Assembly: GCF_001591365.1 (NCBI RefSeq)
Contig: NZ_BCUT01000005.1
Span: 186,001-250,000, forward strand
DNA length: 64,000 nt
Direction: 5' to 3'
DNA from: Variovorax paradoxus NBRC 15149
GTDB taxonomy: Bacteria > Pseudomonadota > Gammaproteobacteria > Burkholderiales > Burkholderiaceae_C
Shown: positions 58,433 to 64,000 of the stretch, one piece after another
How the letters are laid out: every line of letters begins with the position of its first letter
Position numbering within the stretch: the first letter of the stretch is position 1
Position numbers and translations under genes: made by a program
Notes under the pieces: generated by a model
What the model was told of the DNA's origin: nothing
Seen by the model: only the letters and a program-made list of their open reading frames with translations
The model's database searches: none

Positions 58433-59121
58433 GCGAGCCAGCCGAGCAGCGCCTCATTCACGGACGCGGGCTGCTCCATCGTCAGCATGTGGCCGCATTG
58501 CGGCACCCACACCACTTCGGCATGCGGCACCAGCGCCGCGATCTCGCGCGTGCAGTCGGGCGGGGTCAGCCGGTCCGTATCGCCGCACACCAGCAGCACC
58601 GGCGCGCGCAGCGAGGGCAGGTGGGTGCGCGCGTCGGGGCGCCGCATCACCGCGCGGTTCTGCGTGATGAGCTGCTGCGTGCCGGCGTCCAGCACGATCT
58701 CGACGTAGCGCTGCACCAGCGCTTCATCGGCGGCCTGCGCGGGGTGGAAGGCGAACACCACATTGGGCTCGATCACGTCGCGCAGCTCGCCGCGCTCGAA
58801 CAGTTCGATCGCGCTTTCGCGCAGCTCGTACATCTCGGGCGCCTCGGGCCGTGCGTTGGTGCCCAGCAGCGCGAGCCCCGCGATGCGCTCGGGCGCCTGC
58901 CGCGCGGCTTCCATCGCGACCATGCCGCCCATTGACGCGCCGCACAGCAGCAGCGGGCCGGGGTTCTCGCGCAGCACGGCCGCAGCCATGGCTTCGATGG
59001 TGTCGTGCCGCATGTGGGCATCGGTCACGCGCGTTTCGAACAGGGGCTCGAGCGCGGGAAGCTGGGCCTCCCAGATGCGCTCGTCGCAGGCAAGGCCGGG
59101 CAGCAGGACAAGGTGGGGCAT
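58420..59121 (-). CDS. Alpha/beta hydrolase
   Basis: A 233-residue hydrolase: HLVLLPGLACDERIWEAQLPAL, nucleophile Ser in LLCGASMGGMVAMEAA, LLVCGDTDRLTPPDCTREIAA with an acidic residue, and the His in VPQCGHMLTMEQP. It has the small cap of the MenH/BioH-like group; substrate unknown. The 3' end overlaps that of pcp by 13 bases on the other strand. The in-frame Met six codons upstream is possible. Confidence 0.86.
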   Translation of the reverse strand: MPHLVLLPGLACDERIWEAQLPALEPLFETRVTDAHMRHDTIEAMAAAVLRENPGPLLLCGASMGGMVAMEAARQAPERIAGLALLGTNARPEAPEMYELRESAIELFERGELRDVIEPNVVFAFHPAQAADEALVQRYVEIVLDAGTQQLITQNRAVMRRPDARTHLPSLRAPVLLVCGDTDRLTPPDCTREIAALVPHAEVVWVPQCGHMLTMEQPASVNEALLGWLAQWS

Positions 59122-59246
59122 GGCCGGATTTTGCGCCATCGCCGGCGCGGCGAGTGCGGCGCCGTTCGAGCTGCAGGTGGCGGCGCTGCAACAGATGCCG
59201 CCACCCAGGTCCCGAGCGTCACGCACGCAGTGGAGAATGGGCGTCC

Positions 59247-59939
59247 ATGCCCACGCCTTCACCCGACTCCGCGACCGAACTCATCCTGATCCGCCACGGC
59301 GAAACCGCCTGGAACCGCGAGCTGCGCTTCCAGGGGCATGCCGACGTGCCGCTCAACGACATCGGCCACGAGCAGGCGCGCCGCCTCGGGCTGCGGCTGG
59401 CGGGCGACACCGCGCAGCACATCATCAGCAGCGACCTCATGCGCGCGCAGCAGACCGCCGCGCCGGCCGCGCAGCAGCTGTCGCTGCCGGTGGTCACGTC
59501 GGTGGGCTTGCGCGAGCAGTATTTCGGCATTGTCGAAGGCATGCGGGCCGACGAGATCCAGGCGCTGCATCCGCGAGCCTGGGAGCAATGGCTGGAGTTC
59601 CGCGAGGACCACGCCATGCCCGAAGGCGAAACGGCGCGCGAATTCCACACGCGCATCGTCGCGGCCATCGGCGCGCTGGCGGCTGCGCACCGGGGGCAGC
59701 GGCTGGTGGTGGTCACGCACGGCGGCGTGCTCGACATGGTGTGGCGCACCGCGCGCGGGCTCAGCCTCAGCGGGCCGCGCCAGAGCGACATTCCCAACGC
59801 GGGCTTCAACCGCATCCGCATTGCCGACCCGGCCATGCCCGACGCCATCGAGATCCTCGACTGGGCCGACACGCGGCACCTGGCCGACCTGCCGCCGCAG
59901 CCGACCTACGACCAGCGGCGGCATCTGAAGAAGAGCTGA
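59247..59939 (+). CDS. Histidine phosphatase family protein (phosphoglycerate mutase-like)
   Basis: A 230-residue protein with the phosphohistidine core LILIRHGETAWNREL, SSDLMRAQQTA, QYFGIVEGMRADEI and VVVTHGGVLDMVWRTA. Members are cofactor-dependent mutases or phosphatases acting on sugar or cobalamin phosphates; this one cannot be assigned further. Divergent from the hydrolase gene. Confidence 0.9.
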   Translation: MPTPSPDSATELILIRHGETAWNRELRFQGHADVPLNDIGHEQARRLGLRLAGDTAQHIISSDLMRAQQTAAPAAQQLSLPVVTSVGLREQYFGIVEGMRADEIQALHPRAWEQWLEFREDHAMPEGETAREFHTRIVAAIGALAAAHRGQRLVVVTHGGVLDMVWRTARGLSLSGPRQSDIPNAGFNRIRIADPAMPDAIEILDWADTRHLADLPPQPTYDQRRHLKKS

Positions 59940-59945
59940 GCCGCG

Positions 59946-61541
59946 TCAGGTGCAGCTGCCGGCCTTCGGCGTGCGCAGCAACGGCTGGCCCGCGCCCACG
60001 CCCGTGGGCTTGCCGGCATCCACCGCGAGGCGGCCGTTCACCAACACCGTGACCACGCCCTCCGACAGCAGCGTCGGCTGCGTGTAGGTGGCCTTGGCGG
60101 CATAGCGCGCGGGGTCGAACACGACCACGTCGGCGTAGTAGCCCGGCCGCAGGTGCCCGCGCTGTTTCAGGCCCAGCGTGTCCGCGGTCAGCGACGAGCT
60201 GCTGCGGATGAACTGGCCCAGCGAGATCGTGTGCTCCTTCACCACGTACTGGTCGTACTTGCGCGCGAAGGTGCCGTAGGCGCGCGGATGGCCCAGCGAG
60301 GAATCGGAGGAGGTCATGACCCATGGCCGCTTCATGAACGCGCGCACGTCGTCGTCGCTCTGGTTGAACGAGGCGATCATCAGGTCGCCGTCGCGCAGCA
60401 CGGCGATGGCGGCATCCACCGGGTCGGCACCCGAGGCCTTGGCCACGTCGGCCAGCGTCTTGCCCACGTACTTGGTGCTGCCGGCCGAAAACAGGATGCT
60501 CTCAGGACCGCCGCGCAGGCGCAGGTTCTCGCGCATGCCGGTGCGCAGGCGCTCCTGCACGGCCGGGTCATCGAAGCGCTTGAGCATCGCCGCGCGCCCG
60601 CCGTCGACCGCCCAGGGCGGCACGAGCGCGGCCGAGAAACGCGTGCTCGATGCCGTCCACGGGTAGTGGTCGGCCGTGATGTCGAGGCCGGCGGCACGCT
60701 CCTTCTCGATGCGGCGGATGATGTCGCCGCTCTGGCCCTGCACGTCCACGCCCAGTGCCTTGATGTGCGCCACATGCACCGGCAGGCGGGCTTCGCGGCC
60801 GATGCGGATCACTTCCTCGATGGAACCCTTGAGCCCGATGTTGTACATCGACTCGCCGCGGATGTGGCTGTCGTAGAGGCCGCCGTGGCGGGCCGCGACC
60901 TTCGCGAGCTCGATCACTTCCTCGGTCTTCGAGAAATTCTGCGGCGGATAGAAAAGCCCGGTCGAAAGCCCCAGCGCGCCGTCGCACATGGCGCGGCTCA
61001 CGTGCCGGCGCATGGCGTCGAGCTGCTCGGGCGTCGGCGTGCGATTGGCTTCGCCGAGCTGGTCGATGCGCACGGGGCCGAAGCCCACGTACATGGCGAC
61101 GTTGGTTCCAACGGGCGCCGATCGCAGGCGCTGCGTCTGCGCGGCAATGTCGAAGCCGCCGAAGCCGTCATTGCCGATGACCGCGGTGGTCACGCCCTGG
61201 GTGAGAAAGGGAATGTTCAGGCGCTTGCGCGGATCGGTGGAATGCAGGTCGGCATCGGCGTGGGTGTGGGCATCGATGAAGCCCGGTGCCACGACGAGGC
61301 CGGCCGCGTCGATGGTTCGCCGCGCGCTGAACTGCGGCGGCGCCTTCCGGCCCGCGAAGACGATGCGGTCGCCCACGATGCCGACATCGCCCACCACGGG
61401 CTGGTCCGAATCGCCCGTGTAGACGGTGCCGCCGCGCAGCAGCAGGTCGAGTTCGACGGGGGCATCGGTCGCAGCTGGGGCTGCGGACGAGAGGCCTGCC
61501 AAGGCCGCGGAGATGGCGAGCACGACAACTGGTTTCTGCAT
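59946..61541 (-). CDS. N-acyl-D-amino-acid deacylase (D-aminoacylase) family
   Basis: A 531-residue amidohydrolase of the D-aminoacylase group with a signal peptide (to about residue 24), so it is exported. VVAPGFIDAHTHADADLHS gives the first metal His pair; GLYDSHIRGES, ITADHYPWTASST and MTSSDSSLGHPRAYGTFARKY carry further ligands and the catalytic Asp. It would release D-amino acids from N-acyl forms. It converges on the phosphatase gene with six bases between the stops. Confidence 0.88.
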   Translation of the reverse strand: MQKPVVVLAISAALAGLSSAAPAATDAPVELDLLLRGGTVYTGDSDQPVVGDVGIVGDRIVFAGRKAPPQFSARRTIDAAGLVVAPGFIDAHTHADADLHSTDPRKRLNIPFLTQGVTTAVIGNDGFGGFDIAAQTQRLRSAPVGTNVAMYVGFGPVRIDQLGEANRTPTPEQLDAMRRHVSRAMCDGALGLSTGLFYPPQNFSKTEEVIELAKVAARHGGLYDSHIRGESMYNIGLKGSIEEVIRIGREARLPVHVAHIKALGVDVQGQSGDIIRRIEKERAAGLDITADHYPWTASSTRFSAALVPPWAVDGGRAAMLKRFDDPAVQERLRTGMRENLRLRGGPESILFSAGSTKYVGKTLADVAKASGADPVDAAIAVLRDGDLMIASFNQSDDDVRAFMKRPWVMTSSDSSLGHPRAYGTFARKYDQYVVKEHTISLGQFIRSSSSLTADTLGLKQRGHLRPGYYADVVVFDPARYAAKATYTQPTLLSEGVVTVLVNGRLAVDAGKPTGVGAGQPLLRTPKAGSCT

Positions 61542-61646
61542 GGGAAAGGAACCGGAGCGATGTGGAGCGGGCAGTTTAGAAGTCGCCCCCGCGTGTCCGT
61601 TAATTCCTTTTGCGCCAACTCCCATGACCGGAAGGCATGGCCTTTC

Positions 61647-63005
61647 TCAAGGACGGGAGGCGAGCTGCCCGAGGCCGAGCCGCGCATAAACCTCGCCGGC
61701 CTGGCGCCGCAGGCGCAGCGATTCGGGCTGGCCGTTGAGCTGCTGCTGCAGGATGCCCTGGGCACCCGCGAGCGCGGCCTGGCTGCCGGTGCGCACGAGC
61801 GCATCGAGGTACACCTGCTCGAACAGGTCGCGCTGCGCATGGCTGCCGCCGATCTCGAGCATGCGCGGAAGGGCGCTGCCGAGTCCTTCGATGGCGGCGG
61901 CGAAATCGCCGCGCGCATGGGCAACGAGCCCGCGCGCGGCCGGCACGCACACGCTCTGCCAGGCGGCGCGCGTGGAGAGCGGCGCGCGCGCCGCATGGGC
62001 TTCGATGTTGCGCAGCAGCGTGTCCGCTTCGGGCCGCCCGGCGCGCGCCAGGCCATACAGGTACTGCAGGTCGAGGAAGGGCAGCACGTGGTCGGCCGTG
62101 CGCTGCAGCAGGTGGCTCGCCACGTCGTCCCACCGCGCACCCACGCCGATGCCCGCGAGCTCGAAGCGCGCCAGCAGCGAGACGGCGCCGATCTGGTCCT
62201 GCGAGTAGTCCTTCACCACGCCCCACACCTCGCGGTCGTACAGCGCGAGCGCTTCATCGTCGCGGCCGAGCTCGATCAGGAACAGCGCCACGTGCCACCA
62301 GTTGTGCGTGACCATGAACGAGTTGAGCCCGCTCCAGCTGTCGCTCACGCCCTGCATGAAGGCCAGCCCCTCGCAGAGCCGGCCCTCGGTGAGCATCACA
62401 TGCGCCAGCGCATGGTGCGCCCACGGCTCCTTGCGGCACATGCCGATGGCGCGGCGCGCGCTGGCCTCGGCCTCGCGCATCAGGTGGCACTGCTCGTAGC
62501 CGAAGGCCGCCATGCCATGCACATAGGGCACGTCGGATGCGGCCGGCAGCGCGGCGAGCGCCAGGCGCAGCATGCCCGGGCAGTCGCCGGTGTTGAAGCA
62601 GTGGTATTGCCCCAGCTTCACCGACACGAGGTCGCGCGGATGCTCCCGAGCCTGCTCGGCGTGCAGGGCGATGGCCTTGGCGATGTCGCCCTCGGCCCAG
62701 GCTTCGATGGCCGCGATGTAGCGCCGTTCGCGCGGCGTGGCGCGTTCGGATGCGGCGCGGGCCTTGGCAAGAAAGGGCCGCGCATTGGCCGCGGCATCGC
62801 GCGATTCGGCGAAGAGGTGCAGCGTTGCGCAGTAGGCCTGCACCATCGGGCTCGCGTCGCTGTCGGCCAGGGCCAGCAGATTGACCGCGCGTGCCTCGGT
62901 CGACACGAAGCCCATGGTGAAGTCTTCGACCAGCGGCAGGCTGGCGGCATCGTCGAGCGTGAGCGGGTTGCCGAAGCTGTCGGCGTGCAGGGTGGCGGGG
63001 GGCAT
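61647..63005 (-). CDS. Tetratricopeptide-repeat protein, TTC38-like
   Basis: A 452-residue, mainly helical protein with irregular TPR-like repeats: RRYIAAIEAWAEGDIAKAIALHAEQAREHPRDLVSVKLGQYH, EPWAHHALAHVMLTEGRLCEGLAFM and HNWWHVALFLIELGRDDEALALYD. This pattern is that of the TTC38 family, found in animals and many bacteria, with unknown function. No signal peptide. It lies between the tautomerase and the deacylase on the same strand. Confidence 0.82.
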   Translation of the reverse strand: MPPATLHADSFGNPLTLDDAASLPLVEDFTMGFVSTEARAVNLLALADSDASPMVQAYCATLHLFAESRDAAANARPFLAKARAASERATPRERRYIAAIEAWAEGDIAKAIALHAEQAREHPRDLVSVKLGQYHCFNTGDCPGMLRLALAALPAASDVPYVHGMAAFGYEQCHLMREAEASARRAIGMCRKEPWAHHALAHVMLTEGRLCEGLAFMQGVSDSWSGLNSFMVTHNWWHVALFLIELGRDDEALALYDREVWGVVKDYSQDQIGAVSLLARFELAGIGVGARWDDVASHLLQRTADHVLPFLDLQYLYGLARAGRPEADTLLRNIEAHAARAPLSTRAAWQSVCVPAARGLVAHARGDFAAAIEGLGSALPRMLEIGGSHAQRDLFEQVYLDALVRTGSQAALAGAQGILQQQLNGQPESLRLRRQAGEVYARLGLGQLASRP

Positions 63006-63036
63006 GGCCGCATGGTGCCATGCCCCGCCGCGGGCT

Positions 63037-63435
63037 TCAAACGCCCGCTTGCTGGTGGCGGTACTCCTGTGTCTTTCCGCCGTAGCCGTAGGCCGCGCCG
63101 CGGGCGTCGATCACGTGGATGTACGAAACCTCGTGCAGGTCGGGCCGCAGCCGCGCCATGGCGGCATGCACCTCGCGCAGGTAGCGCGCCTTTTCCGCCT
63201 TGGTGTTGGTCTCGTCCGTGATGCTGATGTCGAGGTGGAAGGCCGACTTGCCGAGCGAGGCCAGCGACTGCCCGCCGATGAACCATGTGTCGGCGGCGAT
63301 GTACTGCACCGTGACGGCGATCACCGGCAGCTGCTTGCCGAGCACGCTCTGGGTCAGTTCGGCGACCACGTCGACCGTCTTGCGCGTGAGCTGGGCGTCG
63401 GGCTCGCCCGAGAGGTGGACAACGATGTGCGGCAT
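63037..63435 (-). CDS. Tautomerase family protein (4-oxalocrotonate-tautomerase-like)
   Basis: A 132-residue protein with the N-terminal Pro (PHIVVHLSG) that is the catalytic base in the tautomerase superfamily, and the pattern AELTQSVLGKQLPVIAVTVQYIAADTWFIGGQSL. It is twice the length of the 62-residue 4-OT, closer to the long cis-CaaD/MSAD or YolI-type members. Substrate unknown. An ATG four codons upstream would place the Pro inside, so it was rejected. Divergent from the LysR gene. Confidence 0.84.
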   Translation of the reverse strand: MPHIVVHLSGEPDAQLTRKTVDVVAELTQSVLGKQLPVIAVTVQYIAADTWFIGGQSLASLGKSAFHLDISITDETNTKAEKARYLREVHAAMARLRPDLHEVSYIHVIDARGAAYGYGGKTQEYRHQQAGV

Positions 63436-63519
63436 GGGGAGCTCCATGAAGGAATGAGTGAACGATGGGGCTATTGTGGGAACTGCAGTGAAATCGGAAA
63501 AGCGGGAAGATATGATGGT

Positions 63520-63542
63520 ATCCATCGGGTAAACGGATGGAT
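63520..63542. promoter_or_regulatory. Candidate LysR operator over the start of the lysR gene
   Basis: ATCCATC-N9-GATGGAT is a perfect seven-base inverted repeat, ending five bases before the lysR start codon. The position would suit self-repression by the LysR protein and control of the divergent tautomerase gene. Confidence 0.5.
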
Positions 63543-63547
63543 GAACC

Positions 63548-64000
63548 ATGCAGACCTTCGACCTGGAGCAGCTTCGCACCCTGGCCGCCGTGATCGATGC
63601 CGGCAGCCTCACGGCCGCGGCGCCGCGCGTGTTCTTGTCGCAGTCGTCGGTCAGCGAGCAGATCCGCAAGCTCGAGGAGCGGGCAGGGCAGTCGCTGCTC
63701 ACGCGCAGCAAGGCCGGCGTGGCGCCGACCGAGGCCGGCACGCGCCTGCTGGCCTATGCGCGTCGCATCCTCGCGCTCAGCGACGAGGCGTTCCGCGATC
63801 TGCATGGCGAGACGCTGCAGGGCGAATTGCGGCTCGCCGTGACCGACTACTTTCGCCCCGGCGATCTCACGCGGCTGCTGGGGCGCCTTGGCGAGAGCTA
63901 TCCGCAGGTGCGGCTGCACGTGAGCATCATGAAGAGCGACGCGCTGCGGGCCGCCTATGCGCACGGCGATTTCGACGTGGGGCTCGCGATGAACATCGCC
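63548..64000 (+). CDS. LysR-type transcriptional regulator (3' end outside window)
   Basis: The first 151 residues: MQTFDLEQLRTLAAVIDAGSLTAAAPRVFLSQSSVSEQIRKLEERAGQSLLTR is a LysR helix-turn-helix, then the beginning of the effector domain (GELRLAVTDYFRPGDLTRLLGRLGESYPQVRLHV). The frame is open to the window edge. It is divergent from the tautomerase gene and probably regulates it. Effector unknown. Confidence 0.9.
   Translation, partial: MQTFDLEQLRTLAAVIDAGSLTAAAPRVFLSQSSVSEQIRKLEERAGQSLLTRSKAGVAPTEAGTRLLAYARRILALSDEAFRDLHGETLQGELRLAVTDYFRPGDLTRLLGRLGESYPQVRLHVSIMKSDALRAAYAHGDFDVGLAMNIA

Noticed and set aside
60153..63221. Open frame of over 1000 codons on the plus strand
   Set aside because: It is antisense to the D-aminoacylase, TPR and tautomerase genes, which have real family motifs; its own translation is His/Arg-rich and matches nothing.

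Overview
The window is GC-rich (roughly two thirds G+C), densely coded bacterial chromosome. Protein families and gene order point to a betaproteobacterium of the Comamonadaceae, most like Variovorax: an aa3-type cox operon with a small assembly protein and DUF2970, an ArgP/LysE pair, Bug-family binding proteins, and an ftsY, M16, rsmD, coaD neighbourhood. I see no rRNA, tRNA, CRISPR array, insertion sequence or phage gene, and no gene-free stretch over 300 bases (the longest, 239 bases, lies upstream of rtcB).

Layout. 1-2910: the end of a sensor kinase and a DipZ-like membrane thioredoxin protein. 2956-5520: small unknown protein, ornithine-cyclodeaminase family protein, lipoprotein hydrolase, VOC protein. 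5562-10056: RNA repair locus, rtcR divergent from a sigma-54 promoter that drives rtcB, a Zn-ribbon gene and rtcA. 10085-12497: a membrane adenylate cyclase carrying a ferredoxin domain, divergent from a Crp/Fnr regulator. 12507-13939: DoxX and TauE/SafE membrane proteins. 13964-18153: a probable TetR-controlled operon of VOC, SRPBCC, MFS and DUF1428 genes. 18169-25903: a probable hydroxycinnamate (ferulate/coumarate-type) catabolic cluster with MarR regulator, acyl-CoA dehydrogenase, Bug protein, SDR, CoA ligase, crotonase and a divergent amidohydrolase.

25931-31860: KefC/KefF-type antiporter pair, orphan ParA, MaoC protein, TrmL, ComF and a degenerate BioC-like methyltransferase. 32029-41973: DUF2244, then a nearly complete cytochrome c oxidase locus: subunits II, I and III, copper and heme A assembly factors (CtaG, SURF1, CtaA, CtaB, SCO) and three small or poorly known proteins. 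41984-44424: HEAT-repeat protein, heat-shock sigma factor rpoH with a perfect CIRCE element in its leader, and an Mpo1-like membrane protein. 44592-48269: LuxR-type response regulator, hybrid kinase, and a lipoprotein built of five repeats.

48294-55300: ftsY, two M16 peptidase homologues (one lacking the zinc site), argP with a LysE exporter, rsmD, coaD. 55293-58432: pxpB, pxpC, pxpA and pcp, a 5-oxoproline salvage operon from pyroglutamyl peptides to glutamate. 58420-64000: hydrolase, histidine phosphatase, D-aminoacylase, TPR protein, tautomerase and the start of a LysR regulator.

Most of the window is core metabolism. The parts that stand out are the Zn-ribbon gene built into the rtc operon, the redox-domain cyclase beside a Crp-type protein, the CIRCE element on rpoH, the hydroxycinnamate cluster without a vanillin dehydrogenase, and the repeat lipoprotein.
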